This document shows positions 44,001 through 56,527 of a stretch of 64,000 nt of DNA, piece by piece (within the stretch, counting starts at the first letter, position 1; the number at the start of each line of letters is the position of its first letter). The stretch spans positions 186,001 through 250,000 of the forward strand of contig JAFYXV010000007.1 in the NCBI GenBank assembly GCA_017557885.1, read 5' to 3'. Below the pieces are notes generated by a model. It was given only the letters and a program-made list of their open reading frames with translations, was not told where the DNA came from and made no database searches. The stretch comes from a bacterium (GTDB taxonomy: Bacteria > Auribacterota > UBA3054). A program made the position numbers and the translations under genes.

Positions 44001-44388
44001 CCGGATAGCTCATGACAAGGGAGAGCTTGTTGGTAAGCGGTCTGGTGAAGTCGTATGTATAGTTCTCAGGGACAGTCCAGGTATAGCTGTCGGTATAGAT
44101 GCCTACGGCCTTGCTGAAAGTCTGGGTGTGCGTGGCCTCCAGCTTCGTGTTGACGAACCATTTTAGGTAAGCGGTGACGTCGCCCTGGGTGTCTTCACTG
44201 TTGGAATAGATGTTGGCGGTCCAATGGACAACGTCGCCTGGCTCAGGCCTGTTGAAGACGTTGTCGTCGTCCTTGGGATTGGGATACTTCTCGGTCCGTT
44301 CGATCCAGGCGATGCCCAGGTCCCAGGCGGCCAGGGCCTGAAAAGAAAGCGTGAGCGAAATTAAAAGGAAAAGTAATTTGGCGCGCAT
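41035..44388 (-). CDS. PEP-CTERM protein with two tandem zincin-like modules
   Basis: The protein has 1117 residues with a signal peptide (about 1-20) and two copies of a roughly 540-residue unit (about 21-558 and 559-1090). Each begins with WDxGxAWxERTxKY and a beta-domain. Each then has GIIDRYRVD, WIGQTF and an HExxH motif: HETGHSLCFPDTY at about 272 and HESGHSLQLPDTY at about 806. The spacing and following Pro-Asp-x-Tyr resemble M6-type metallopeptidases (HEYGHDLGLPDEY). Zinc-dependent proteolysis is therefore likely but unproven. The tail VPEPFSLVLLIIPLLLLRKRH is a PEP-CTERM signal. Confidence 0.65.
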   Translation of the reverse strand: MRAKLLFLLISLTLSFQALAAWDLGIAWIERTEKYPNPKDDDNVFNRPEPGDVVHWTANIYSNSEDTQGDVTAYLKWFVNTKLEATHTQTFSKAVGIYTDSYTWTVPENYTYDFTRPLTNKLSLVMSYPGSTRDNNTSNNQKEIFLDAMTFCVKVYTNTFWKYTVKGNSPKSFYDNLEDTVKFMNGRYDAMSYPLAPYGIIDRYRVDHVELMNVAKDPTRFQGNENYYTTISYSEGDDYGGYLGNPYDWIGQTFLWNGNGVFSTMGHGALCHETGHSLCFPDTYRFNMPAANNKVFGEAYTCNWGDPKGKEDMMRYCYNGTKDVFTELECATINLKAGSQRRYPPEMHNGVKGWMFACLPTNICIKIYGENNHELNSAEVLIYRGTGSAYELAFGNTNPSYTLTYDQGAKFKPNYSYDNNNLYFNSFIFKLPGDDNSNYKIIDSLRLNYEYLKGQKDVCYFSFTNANYKTAEPSSIVINDGSGSTFTLKNELHLTYPANAKKIRWAYSEAALSNAEWLDISETMEIVFAKNGRLNIYFQTLSEDCVLSDVYIREITVTTNWDFGLAWLERTPKYGIGKYDIGSTYRPKPGDNLTWTANIYCNTSLTNDPIDVVVDWYVNTKREASHTNSFRIIRDLYQDDFKWTMPDSYVYDFTKPLTNIIRAVISYPEGYVDNNVSNNVLNVYMDALTFGVTVVNSTFDKYTASSRKSFYDYMNDTINYMNAQYARAKSVLAPYGIIDRYRVDYLRRQDSQYTSINPPDSTNCTTQLFFNEGGSMGAFYNAPYYWIGQTFASGIFDMAGHGALCHESGHSLQLPDTYRFDLSAENNKVNGQAWGCKWMDPPGMQDIMRFCYDGWGDIFCGVGPAAANLQAGVYRRTPPEMYSNEFCNSVGWMFEYLPTSIVVRVHHTDGRELDQLPIQIYRGGGEGYYMQFPNTHYEWRKIYNKGGIRFEPNCRYDNSKIFENCFMLSMRCTGTPFDILDVLRLNYLCMSQNSTNTILFAYTNDFATSEITSFKINDGAAETFNRNVSLSIATDNATRKARVAYSLEELEETEWEDSYTTKDITLPEEEGKYTLYAQVLSRCFVPSYPVKAEITLVPEPFSLVLLIIPLLLLRKRH

Positions 44389-44437
44389 TGTTTTGCTACT
44401 TGCTTTTTATGATTTTTGTTCTTTATTTTGACTGTCT

Positions 44438-44465
44438 ATTATATGATAGCCTATTTTTGTCCCAA
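44438..44465 (-). promoter_or_regulatory. Sigma-70-type promoter of the double-zincin gene
   Basis: On the minus strand TTGGGA and TATAAT are 16 bases apart. The -10 lies about 50 bases before the start codon at 44388. Confidence 0.6.
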
Positions 44466-44492
44466 CGGGCGGTCAAAGGGCCGTTTTTTCGT

Positions 44493-46295
44493 TCATTCCA
44501 CGATCTCTTGGAAAGTCGTCTTTATGTTTCCTCTGTTGTTGTCGGTCAGATCGCCCCTGACTTCGTATATAGGAGTGGGGACGAAATCCGCCGAGCGGGC
44601 CTGCAGATAATAGACGATCTCAGTTTCGCCTTCCTTGGTTTCATGCAGGAAAGACGGGCAGAAGGGGAGGAAGCTTTTCTTTTTCAGTTCCGGAAGAGAA
44701 TTGGCGATCCTGAAGGAGGCGCCGAGGCTGTCGCTCAAAACAACGGTCCAGGCGGCGGTAAGAGATCTTACGCGGCACTTGACGTAGGCCAGGGAAGTTT
44801 CCCGGCAATCGTTGGTGAAACTGAAGGAGGCCAGTTTCCTTTGGCCTTTGGCGAAGAGATAATTGAAATGCAGCTGGTCCAGGACCAGGGACTTCCTGCC
44901 CTCGCCTTCGCCCACGGTCACGAAGAAGGTGTTCTCGCCCCTTTTTCCGTTCTCTCTTCTGAACTGAGGGTCGAACAAAACGCCGCCGCTGGGATAGGGG
45001 AGCTCTTTCATGACTATGTTCGTCACGCCGATCATGTAGCCGCGCTCGGCGCAGCGGTAGATCTTAACGGGCGCGCCCAGAAGTTCCCGGCCGCTCTTCG
45101 AGTAAAGTTTGAAAAGAACTTTTTCCGGCAGGTCGCTCAGGAACCAGCCCCGGTAGGTGCGGCCGCGGGAAGTGACGATCCCGGAGGGCTGCTTCCTGAT
45201 GACGCCGGCCTGGCGGTTGGCCTCGTAGGCCGTGAGTTCCGAGAAGTGGGAGTAGTCCGTATAGCTGTCCCGCATCATGCAGCGTTTGCCCTCTGTGTCC
45301 ATCCAAGCGCAGGGAATGTCCTCGCCGGTCACGTCGTTCAGTTCTTTCCGGATGTTGAAAATGTAAGAGTCCGGGATCTGCAGGGAGTGTCCGAACTCAT
45401 GGCAGAAGGCGCCGTAGCCCCTTTTGGAAAAGATCCCGTGCCCGTTCCACCAGAAGTTCTGGCCGATCCAATACCAGTCGTAGCCGCGGTAATTGCCCAG
45501 CGGTCCCTGCTCGTTGAAGATGACGGTCGTGGCCACGTCCGGGTCGCCGGTGTAGCGTGTCTCGAGAAATTCCTTGTCCACGAAATAAAGCTTGTCTATC
45601 CTGAGCCTGTCGATGATGCCGTAGGGGGACATGGGATATTTGGCGGCCTCGAAGCGCTTGTTGGTCCACTCAACGCAGTCGTTCATGCGGTCGAAGAAGG
45701 AGAGCTTAGTTGGAGATGTATAGCGCTCGAAAGTTTCCCGGTAAATGGGAACGCTTATGGGCAGGGCGTCCAGGTAAACGCGGAGAAAGTCGTTGGAGGG
45801 ATTGCGGTCAACGATTCCCTTGGGCGGAATAATGGCGACGCTCAAGGTGTTGGTCAGAGGCTTGGTGTAATCGTAGCGGTAATCTTTGGGAACGATCCAT
45901 TCGAAACTGGAAAGATAGAAATCCTTCTCCCGGGGATCGCTTTTTATTTCCGTCCGGGCCGCCTCCTTTGTGTTCATCACCCAGCGCAGGGAAAAATCCT
46001 TCAGGTCAGGAAGCTCTCCGCCGTTCTTGTAAAGATGGGCGGTCCAGGTAAGTTTGTCGCCGGGCTTGGGACGGTTGGAACTGCCGACGGCTTGCATTTC
46101 GTTGGGATAGCGGGGGCTTCTTTCCAGATAGACAACGCCCAGATCCCACTCCTCGTGGCCTTCCTCTATTCCGTAGCCCCAGCCGATGTCCCTGGGGTTG
46201 CCGTCCTCGCCGGATCCTTCGGCGAAGGCGCGGCAGAGGGAGAAGGAAAAGCAGAAGGCGAGGATAAGGAAAAGGCAGTGTGTTTTCATTTTCAT
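44493..46295 (-). CDS. Secreted single-module zincin-like protein
   Basis: The protein has 600 residues with a signal peptide (about 1-25) and one copy of the unit found twice in the next gene: EWDLGVVYLERSPRY at about 49, YGIIDRLRID, WYWIGQNFWWNGHGIF and HEFGHSLQIPDSY at about 299. The HExxH motif is intact. Unlike its neighbour it has no PEP-CTERM tail (ends FQEIVE), so it should be released or periplasmic. It is encoded upstream of, and in the same direction as, the double-module gene. The latter probably arose from such a single-module ancestor. Confidence 0.6.
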   Translation of the reverse strand: MKMKTHCLFLILAFCFSFSLCRAFAEGSGEDGNPRDIGWGYGIEEGHEEWDLGVVYLERSPRYPNEMQAVGSSNRPKPGDKLTWTAHLYKNGGELPDLKDFSLRWVMNTKEAARTEIKSDPREKDFYLSSFEWIVPKDYRYDYTKPLTNTLSVAIIPPKGIVDRNPSNDFLRVYLDALPISVPIYRETFERYTSPTKLSFFDRMNDCVEWTNKRFEAAKYPMSPYGIIDRLRIDKLYFVDKEFLETRYTGDPDVATTVIFNEQGPLGNYRGYDWYWIGQNFWWNGHGIFSKRGYGAFCHEFGHSLQIPDSYIFNIRKELNDVTGEDIPCAWMDTEGKRCMMRDSYTDYSHFSELTAYEANRQAGVIRKQPSGIVTSRGRTYRGWFLSDLPEKVLFKLYSKSGRELLGAPVKIYRCAERGYMIGVTNIVMKELPYPSGGVLFDPQFRRENGKRGENTFFVTVGEGEGRKSLVLDQLHFNYLFAKGQRKLASFSFTNDCRETSLAYVKCRVRSLTAAWTVVLSDSLGASFRIANSLPELKKKSFLPFCPSFLHETKEGETEIVYYLQARSADFVPTPIYEVRGDLTDNNRGNIKTTFQEIVE

Positions 46296-46460
46296 CGATC
46301 CGTTGATTGGCGGCTTGCAAAAGTGAAAAAAATAATTGTGAACACGGTTTCCCAGCGTTTTAAAAATTTTATCTAAACGCGCCTAATTTCGCCATGCGAA
46401 AAAGTTGCCTTAAACTTTGCCGATGAAAACAGAAGCGAAATTAAAAACGAGCCGGCTTTT

Positions 46461-46469
46461 TGGTAAAAT
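46461..46469 (+). promoter_or_regulatory. Extended -10 promoter directly before the gene at 46476
   Basis: TGG-TAAAAT ends six bases before the ATG, so transcription should start at or beside the start codon. No ribosome binding site is present, which fits a leaderless mRNA. Confidence 0.5.
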
Positions 46470-46475
46470 CTAAGC

Positions 46476-47666
46476 ATGAAGAAGAAAAGAAATATCATCG
46501 CGGCCCTGACGGCTTTCCTGATTTTGGGAACCGGCAGCGCCAACGCCATCTGGGGCCTCGACTCCGTTCACTCCGCCGCCGGCGAGAAGATAATAAGCGC
46601 TCTGACAGTGGATCTGAGCGGACTCAAATATCATACCGTTCCTGTTGAGGTCGTCGCTCCGCTGGACAATCTTTCCGCCAAGGCGGAAGATCCGGAAGCG
46701 GAGATCAGATCCTCAACCCTGGAGCCGCTCGTTGATTTCGTCCTGAGCAACGCCTACGCTGATCTGGCCTTCGAGCTTCCCTGCTCCAACGGCGTCTTCG
46801 GCGCCATGGCATTGGGCGTCCTGACGAACAAATTTGAAGAAAGGAAAGAACTGTGCGCTCCGCTTCTTCCCGATCACGCCGTTTACTCCACGCTCCGCTT
46901 TTCCAAGGAACTGACAGACAGGGGCGGCAAGATCTACGGCGGGATGTTCTCGGCAGACGAGGGCGTGCTTACCCGCGACTATTCCCGCAACTTCGACATC
47001 ATATCCCCCAATGAAACGAGCGGCGCTTACTACAGTTACACCAACACCAGGATCTACGTTCAGGGAAAAATAAAAGGCCGCCGCGTTATGCTCACGGGAA
47101 CGCTGATGAAGGCTCCCTCCAGCGTGAGCCAAAAGGGCGCGCTGATAGACACTAAATATCCCGGCCTCTACTTTTATTCTTCCGAAAAAGGGATAACCAT
47201 TCCCGGAGGCGGCTGGATGGAGACCACCATGGATTATTACAGGGCCTTCACCATCAGCGTGGAAATTGACGAGAACAGATTCGCCTTCGCCAACCTGTCC
47301 TGGCTCTCCGCCGGCTGGAAGGGGATAAACGTCTTGAGGACCCATCACATCTACGCCGTGTTGAAGGAGATCATCGCCGAACTTCAGACCTACGGCGGTA
47401 AAGGTCTTGCGATCGACAAGCTTCTGGAATGCGTCGCAAAGTGCGACAGCCTTACGGAAGCGGAAATAAACGAAAGTTACAAAAAGTACTGCGACTTCTG
47501 CAAAAAGAACGCCGGACTCTCCTTCGCGGGCATCGGCGCCTCCTCTTACAGCAGGATCTTCAACAAAAAAGACCTTGACGTTCCCATGGAATTGCGCCGC
47601 GCCGTCGTCCTTCAGGAAATGGTGAGAACTTTGAAAGGCAAGCCTTCCTGGTCGCAAGCGGAATAA
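46476..47666 (+). CDS. Secreted protein of unknown function
   Basis: The protein has 396 residues with a signal peptide (about 1-24, ending SANA). The mature part is mixed alpha/beta with no recognised motif. Segments such as KELTDRGGKIYGGMFSADEG and a helical region near 300-350 (LLECVAKCDSLTEAEINESYKKYC) stand out. Several cysteines are scattered through it, so disulfides are possible. It lies ten bases upstream of obg and is probably co-transcribed with it. There is no Shine-Dalgarno sequence and the -10 box almost touches the start codon. Confidence 0.6.
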   Translation: MKKKRNIIAALTAFLILGTGSANAIWGLDSVHSAAGEKIISALTVDLSGLKYHTVPVEVVAPLDNLSAKAEDPEAEIRSSTLEPLVDFVLSNAYADLAFELPCSNGVFGAMALGVLTNKFEERKELCAPLLPDHAVYSTLRFSKELTDRGGKIYGGMFSADEGVLTRDYSRNFDIISPNETSGAYYSYTNTRIYVQGKIKGRRVMLTGTLMKAPSSVSQKGALIDTKYPGLYFYSSEKGITIPGGGWMETTMDYYRAFTISVEIDENRFAFANLSWLSAGWKGINVLRTHHIYAVLKEIIAELQTYGGKGLAIDKLLECVAKCDSLTEAEINESYKKYCDFCKKNAGLSFAGIGASSYSRIFNKKDLDVPMELRRAVVLQEMVRTLKGKPSWSQAE

Positions 47667-47673
47667 AGGATAA

Positions 47674-49648
<1,975 letters not shown>

Positions 49649-49709
49649 ACTTTTCTTTCTTTTGCGCCGGGCCTCTCTCCCTGTCTTTTGCCTTTTCCTT
49701 TCCGCTTTT

Positions 49710-49749
49710 GCGACAGTTTGTCGCCGCTAACGACAGTATTGTGACAAAA
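49710..49749 (+). promoter_or_regulatory. Candidate enhancer-binding sites upstream of dnaK
   Basis: GCGACAGTTTGTCGC (49710-49724) is an inverted repeat, and CGACAGTATTGTGACAAAAA (49731-49750) is a related copy starting exactly 20 bases later. They lie about 87-127 bases upstream of the predicted sigma-54 start, the normal place for activator sites. Confidence 0.45.
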
Positions 49750-49809
49750 AGGCGCAGATTGCCGACCCCGGCTTAAACTTAAATCGTTGCTGATTAAACC
49801 TTTATTGTA

Positions 49810-49825
49810 TGGCACATATCTTGCT
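49810..49825 (+). promoter_or_regulatory. Sigma-54 promoter of the dnaK-groES-groEL operon
   Basis: TGGCACATATCTTGCT matches the -24/-12 consensus TGGCACrN4TTGCw exactly, with GG and GC ten bases apart. Transcription would start near 49836, giving a leader of about 54 bases with a GAGAGG ribosome binding site. No CIRCE operator is present. Confidence 0.75.
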
Positions 49826-49889
49826 TTAATAACTGTGCGTTCTAATTTGAGCGCCTAAATCAGTAATCTAAACAATAGAGAGGTATATT

Positions 49890-51803
49890 ATGAGCAAGAA
49901 CAAAATCATCGGAATCGACCTTGGCACGACCAACTCCTGCGTCTGCGTCATGGAAGGCAACGAACCCAAAGTTATCGCCAACAGTGAAGGCGGCCGCACC
50001 ACCCCTTCTATCGTCGCTTACGACAAGGACGGCAACAGGCTGGTGGGCACGGTGGCCAAGCGTCAGGCTGTGACCAACCCTGAGAACACCGTCTTCTCCA
50101 TCAAGCGTTTCATGGGCCGCAAATATAATGAAGTGACCGCTGACGAAAAGCAGGTCTCTTACCATGTCGTCGATCACAACGGCGGCGTGGCCGTCAAGCT
50201 TCAGGGCAAGGAATACACTCCTCCGGAAATTTCCGCCGTCATTCTTCAGAAGATGAAACAGACCGCGGAAGACTATCTGGGCGAAGAAGTGACCCAGGCC
50301 GTCATCACGGTCCCGGCTTACTTCAACGACGCTCAGCGCCAGGCCACCAAAGACGCCGGCAAGATCGCGGGCCTGGAAGTTCTGCGTATCATCAACGAGC
50401 CGACGGCCGCCAGTTTGGCCTACGGCATGGGCAAGGATAAGAAAGAAGAAAAGATCGCTGTCTATGACTTGGGCGGCGGCACCTTCGATATCTCCATTCT
50501 GGAGATCAGCGACGGCGTCTTCGAAGTGAAGAGTACCAACGGCGACACGCACCTGGGCGGCGACAACTTCGACCAGGTCATCATCGATTACATTGCCGAC
50601 GAATTCAAGAAAGAGAACGGCATCGAATTGAGAAGCGACAAGATGGCCCTGCAGCGCTTGAAAGAAGCCGCTGAGAAAGCCAAATGCGAACTTTCTTCCT
50701 CCATGAGCACCGACATCAGCCTGCCCTTCATCACGGCCGGCCAGGACGGCCCGAAGCACTTGCAGATGACTTTGACCAGAGCGAAACTTGAACAGCTCTG
50801 CGGCGAACTTATCAATAGGACGGAAGGCCCCTGCAGGAACGCCCTGAAAGACGCGGGCGTCAAGGCCAGCGACATCGACGAAGTGATCCTGGTGGGCGGC
50901 ATGACGAGAATGCCGGCGGTCCAGGAAAAGGTCAAGGCCATCTTCGGAAAAGAGCCCCACAAGGGCGTGAACCCCGACGAAGTCGTGGCCACCGGCGCCG
51001 CCATTCAGGGCGCTGTGCTGGCGGGCGACGTGAAAGACGTTCTTTTGCTGGACGTCACTCCGCTTTCCCTGGGCATCGAAACTCTGGGCGGCGTGATGAC
51101 GAGACTTATAGAAAGGAACACCACCATACCTTGCAAGAAGAGCCAGATCTTCTCCACTGCCGCTGACGACCAGCCGGCCGTCTCCATCGTGGTCTTGCAG
51201 GGCGAAAGGGAAATGGCCGCGGACAACAGAGTCCTGGGCAAATTCGACCTGGTGGGCATTCCTCCGGCGCCCCGCGGCGTACCGCAGATCGAAGTGACCT
51301 TCGACATCGACGCCAACGGCATCGTGCACGTCTCGGCTAAAGACAAAGGCACCGGCAAGGAACAGAAGATCAAGATCGCTGTGTCCAGCGGCCTCTCCGA
51401 CGAGGAGATCGACCGCATGGTGAAAGACGCGGAAGCCAATGCCAGCGAAGACAAGAAGCGCCGCGAACTCATAGATCTTAAGAACCAGGCCGACAACTTC
51501 GTCTATCAGACCGAAAAGACTCTGAAAGAGAACGGCGACAAGATCGACAGCGCTTCCAAGGAAGCCATCGAAAAGGCCGTGGAAGAATTGAAGAGCGTCA
51601 AGGACGGCGACGACGCCGAAGCCATCAAAGCCAAGATGGAGGCCCTGCAGCAGGCCAGCCACAAACTGGCGGAAGCCATGTACAGGGAGAGCCAGGGAAC
51701 CACAGCCGAAGCTCAGCCCGAGCCGGAAAGCGCCGGCTCCTCCAACGATTCCGCCAAAGGCGGCGACGACGTGGTGGACGCGGACTTTGAAGAAGTAAAA
51801 TAA
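49890..51803 (+). CDS. dnaK: Hsp70 chaperone DnaK
   Basis: The protein has 637 residues. The nucleotide-binding domain opens with [16 protein letters not shown] and contains [35 protein letters not shown] and VGGMTRMP. The substrate-binding domain begins near [16 protein letters not shown]. The C-terminal lid ends in an acidic [12 protein letters not shown] tail, the usual DnaK ending. It folds and protects proteins with DnaJ and GrpE, whose genes lie 2 kb downstream in a separate transcript. It leads a dnaK-groES-groEL operon. Confidence 0.98.
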   Translation: MSKNKIIGIDLGTTNSCVCVMEGNEPKVIANSEGGRTTPSIVAYDKDGNRLVGTVAKRQAVTNPENTVFSIKRFMGRKYNEVTADEKQVSYHVVDHNGGVAVKLQGKEYTPPEISAVILQKMKQTAEDYLGEEVTQAVITVPAYFNDAQRQATKDAGKIAGLEVLRIINEPTAASLAYGMGKDKKEEKIAVYDLGGGTFDISILEISDGVFEVKSTNGDTHLGGDNFDQVIIDYIADEFKKENGIELRSDKMALQRLKEAAEKAKCELSSSMSTDISLPFITAGQDGPKHLQMTLTRAKLEQLCGELINRTEGPCRNALKDAGVKASDIDEVILVGGMTRMPAVQEKVKAIFGKEPHKGVNPDEVVATGAAIQGAVLAGDVKDVLLLDVTPLSLGIETLGGVMTRLIERNTTIPCKKSQIFSTAADDQPAVSIVVLQGEREMAADNRVLGKFDLVGIPPAPRGVPQIEVTFDIDANGIVHVSAKDKGTGKEQKIKIAVSSGLSDEEIDRMVKDAEANASEDKKRRELIDLKNQADNFVYQTEKTLKENGDKIDSASKEAIEKAVEELKSVKDGDDAEAIKAKMEALQQASHKLAEAMYRESQGTTAEAQPEPESAGSSNDSAKGGDDVVDADFEEVK

Positions 51804-51836
51804 CTTTTAAAAATATAAAAAATAAGGAGATTTTTT

Positions 51837-53776
<1,940 letters not shown>

Positions 53777-53796
53777 GCCCAAGGCTAAGCTCAATT

Positions 53797-53827
53797 AAAA
53801 AAAGCGCGGAGATCCCGCGCTTTTTTT
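53797..53827 (+). terminator. Terminator after groEL
   Basis: AAAAAAAGCGCGG and CCGCGCTTTTTTT pair around a five-base loop, forming a strong rho-independent terminator. Confidence 0.92.
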
Positions 53828-53899
53828 AATGGGGCGCGATCACGTTTGAAACTGCGAAAAAATCCGGCCGCAAGCCGAAGTGTGAACGCCCGGTAAATT

Positions 53900-53908
53900 T
53901 GATATAAT
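53900..53908 (+). promoter_or_regulatory. Extended -10 promoter of the grpE-dnaJ operon
   Basis: TGA-TATAAT is a perfect extended -10 box 53 bases before the chosen grpE start. No good -35 and no CIRCE element are visible. Confidence 0.6.
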
Positions 53909-53961
53909 CATTAGATAACATAAATAAAAGAAAAATGTTTTTCCAAAAACAGGGGACAAAA

Positions 53962-54675
53962 ATGAACTACGAAGAATTTTACGAAGACGATATAGCTTCA
54001 GAAGACAGCTTGGCGAACAGCGAACCGACGGGAGCGCCGGAAGGAATCAGGCCGGATCTCCGCAGAAGGCCGCTTTCCCCCAAAGCCATGAAGCGCCGCC
54101 TCCGCATTTTGGAAAAAGAGCTGCAGGAGATAAGGGCCAAATGCTCCAAGTATGAGGAAGATTTGAAGGAGCTGCCCTTGGCGAAAGAGAAACTCGCCGA
54201 AACGGAAAAGAAGCTTGAGGAAGCACAGGAACAGAGAAAGTATGACCTGGCGGAGGCCGAAAATTACAAGAAGCGCGCCCTGAGGGAGCGCAGCGAACTT
54301 CTGCGCTACAACGGGGAGAAGGTCTTGAGAGATCTTCTGGAAGTGGCGGACAATTTCGAAAGGGCCGTTTCCCACGCGGAAGGCGCCAGCAAGGAGAGTT
54401 TGCTGGAGGGGCTCGTGATGATCAAGAACGGGCTCCTGAAGGTCCTGGAGAAGAACGAAGTGAAGGCTATGAACTGCGAAGGCGAGAAATTCGACCCCAA
54501 CGTGCACGAGGCCCTCACCATGTGCCCGGCCCCCGGCAAAGAGGACGGGACCGTACTGGCGGTCAACCAGCAGGGCTATTTCTTCAAGGATCATCTGCTG
54601 CGCCCGGCCAAAGTCGTGGTGGTGAAGAATCCCGAGGAGAAAGCCCCGGAGACGGAAGAGATCAAGGGAGAATAA
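53962..54675 (+). CDS. grpE: GrpE nucleotide exchange factor
   Basis: The start at 53962 follows AGGGG at good spacing and is preferred to an in-frame ATG 27 bases earlier, which has only a weak site. The protein has 237 residues. An acidic N-terminus is followed by a long coiled coil (about 40-110) and the GrpE head: LLEVADNFERAVSH, GLVMIKNGLLKVLEKNEVKAMNCEGEKFDPNVHEAL (split motif, about 155-200) and FFKDHLLRPAKVVV. It releases ADP from DnaK. dnaJ begins three bases after its stop. Confidence 0.93.
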   Translation: MNYEEFYEDDIASEDSLANSEPTGAPEGIRPDLRRRPLSPKAMKRRLRILEKELQEIRAKCSKYEEDLKELPLAKEKLAETEKKLEEAQEQRKYDLAEAENYKKRALRERSELLRYNGEKVLRDLLEVADNFERAVSHAEGASKESLLEGLVMIKNGLLKVLEKNEVKAMNCEGEKFDPNVHEALTMCPAPGKEDGTVLAVNQQGYFFKDHLLRPAKVVVVKNPEEKAPETEEIKGE

Positions 54676-54678
54676 TTG

Positions 54679-55806
54679 ATGAACGACGAATATTACAAAC
54701 TGCTTGAAGTTGACAAAAACGCCTCCCAGGAGGAGATCAAGAAGGCCTACCGCAAGATGGCCCTCAAATACCATCCCGACCGCAACCCCGGCGACAAGAA
54801 CGCCGAGGAGATGTTCAAGAAAGTTTCCGAGGCCTACGAGGTCCTGAGCGATCCTCAGAAGCGCCAGCAGTACGACCAGTTCGGCGCGGAAGGCATGAAG
54901 CAGCAGTTCGGGCCCGGCGGCTTCCAGTGGTCGAATTTCTCGCACGCCCAGGACGCCGACTTCGGCGACATCTTCGGCAATCTCGGCGACCTTTTCGGCG
55001 GCCTTTTCGGCGGCGAAGCCAGGGCCAGCAACCAGGGCGCCAGCCTCAGGGTGCGGGTGACCGTGACCTTCATGGAAGCTGTCAACGGCACTGAGAAGGT
55101 GATAAGCATTACGAAGCCCGAGGCGTGCCCCGTCTGCGGCGGCAGCGGAAGCGAACCCGGTTCCAAGACTGTCAATTGCCCGAAGTGCAAAGGCATGGGA
55201 AGGATCAGGATCCAGAGCTTCTTCGGCATCATGGAACAGACATGCCCCAACTGCGCGGGATCTGGCAAAGTGGCGGAGAAACCCTGCCACGAGTGCCGCG
55301 GCGAAGGCAGAGTGAAACAGAGCAAAAAACTTTCCATCAAGATCCCCGCCGGCGTGGACAACGGTTCCAGGCTCAAGATGAGAGGACAGGGCGAGGCCGG
55401 CATAAAAGGCGGGCCCTCCGGCGACCTTTTCATCGAGATCCAGGTGAAGCCCCACGAGCTCTTCCAGCGGGAAGGCAACAACGTGATCTGCGAAGTGCCG
55501 ATCTCTTTCCCCAAAGCAGCCCTGGGCTGCGAAGTGGAAGTTCCGACCGTGCAGGGCCAGATGACTTTGAAAGTGCCCGCGGGAACGCAGAGCGGCAGGC
55601 TCTTCCGCATGAAGGGAAAGGGCATAAAAGACCTGAACGGCTACGTGGGCGACCACTACGTCAGGCTGATAGTCGAAACGCCCACCAACCTCAGCAAGGA
55701 ACAAAAGGAAATGCTCTCTAAGTTCGCGGAAAGCTGCGGCGAGAAAGTCCATCCCGCCGCCGACGATTTCCTGAGCAAAGTCAAAAAATTCTTAGGCAAA
55801 AAATAA
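54679..55806 (+). CDS. dnaJ: DnaJ (Hsp40) co-chaperone
   Basis: The protein has 375 residues. The J domain (about 1-70) has the HPD motif (KYHPDRNPG). A Gly/Phe-rich region follows ([14 protein letters not shown]). Four CxxCxGxG zinc repeats ([32 protein letters not shown]) lie at about 152-217. The C-terminal substrate-binding domain completes a type I DnaJ. It stimulates DnaK ATPase. The ATG at 54679 is preferred to a TTG three bases upstream. It is co-transcribed with grpE and rsmE. Confidence 0.97.
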   Translation: MNDEYYKLLEVDKNASQEEIKKAYRKMALKYHPDRNPGDKNAEEMFKKVSEAYEVLSDPQKRQQYDQFGAEGMKQQFGPGGFQWSNFSHAQDADFGDIFGNLGDLFGGLFGGEARASNQGASLRVRVTVTFMEAVNGTEKVISITKPEACPVCGGSGSEPGSKTVNCPKCKGMGRIRIQSFFGIMEQTCPNCAGSGKVAEKPCHECRGEGRVKQSKKLSIKIPAGVDNGSRLKMRGQGEAGIKGGPSGDLFIEIQVKPHELFQREGNNVICEVPISFPKAALGCEVEVPTVQGQMTLKVPAGTQSGRLFRMKGKGIKDLNGYVGDHYVRLIVETPTNLSKEQKEMLSKFAESCGEKVHPAADDFLSKVKKFLGKK

Positions 55807-55812
55807 ACGTTC

Positions 55813-56526
55813 ATGTCATTCATAAGACTCTTGGTTTCCGAGATCCCCGAACCGGGACGATCGCTTGAGCTTCTGCCAGCCCAGGCCCATCATCTTTTCC
55901 GGGTGCGCCGCAAGGGCGGGGGAGATCTTGTGATCCTCCAGACTGCGGAGGGCCGCAGGGCCCTGGCGGAGATAGTGGAAAGAGGAACGGAGGATCCCCA
56001 GGTGGTCTGCAAGGAGATATTGGAAGACGTGAAGGGCGTTCTGCCCATAGACCTTTACCCGGCGCTGCTGCCTGACAGCGCCTTCGCTTTTTTATTGCAG
56101 AAGAGCACGGAAGTGGGCGTGAGGTCCATAACGCCGGTCATTACGGAATTCACCGTGGCCAAGGTGGGCGACGAAAAGAAAAAGCTGGCCCGCTGGCAGA
56201 AGATCTGCGACGAGGCGGCCTGCCAGTGCGGCGGCGTGCCTTCTTTGGTGAAGGCGCCGCTGCGATTCGAGGAGGCAATAAATACGGCGCAGAGCGGCCT
56301 GAAGATACTGGCGGACGGCTCCGGCGTTCTTCTCAAGGAATTGAAGGGCGAAATCAAGTGTGCGGCGCTTTTGATCGGTCCGGAGGGCGGACATTCCCTC
56401 AGGGAAATGCAGGAAGCCCGGGAGGCCGGCTGGCAGAAGGTCGCTTTCCATCCTTTCATTCTGCGCGCCGAGACCGCGGCCCCGGTCTGCGCGGCGCTTC
56501 TGCAGCAGCATTTCGGAGAACTCTGA
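55813..56526 (+). CDS. rsmE: 16S rRNA m3U1498 methyltransferase RsmE
   Basis: The protein has 237 residues. An N-terminal PUA-like domain is followed by a SPOUT methyltransferase domain with QKSTEVGVRSITPVIT, IGPEGGHS and LRAETAAPVC, all hallmark RsmE motifs around the knotted SAM site. It methylates U1498 in 16S rRNA. The gene lies six bases after dnaJ, a common pairing in bacteria, and one base before ispG. Confidence 0.93.
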   Translation: MSFIRLLVSEIPEPGRSLELLPAQAHHLFRVRRKGGGDLVILQTAEGRRALAEIVERGTEDPQVVCKEILEDVKGVLPIDLYPALLPDSAFAFLLQKSTEVGVRSITPVITEFTVAKVGDEKKKLARWQKICDEAACQCGGVPSLVKAPLRFEEAINTAQSGLKILADGSGVLLKELKGEIKCAALLIGPEGGHSLREMQEAREAGWQKVAFHPFILRAETAAPVCAALLQQHFGEL

Positions 56527-56527
56527 C

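Noticed and set aside
44461-44492. Hairpin AACGG...CCGTT with T-run as terminator of the minus-strand zincin gene
   Set aside because: The T-run is on the plus strand, so the polarity is wrong for the gene that ends at 44493; the stem is also short.
46306-46325. Sigma-54-like TTGGCGGCTTGC before 46476
   Set aside because: GG and GC are only six bases apart instead of ten; the similar TTGG-TTTTTGC at 2248 also fails the spacing.
49649-49889. CIRCE (TTAGCACTC-N9-GAGTGCTAA) operator before dnaK
   Set aside because: No such inverted repeat was found here or before grpE (53828-53961).
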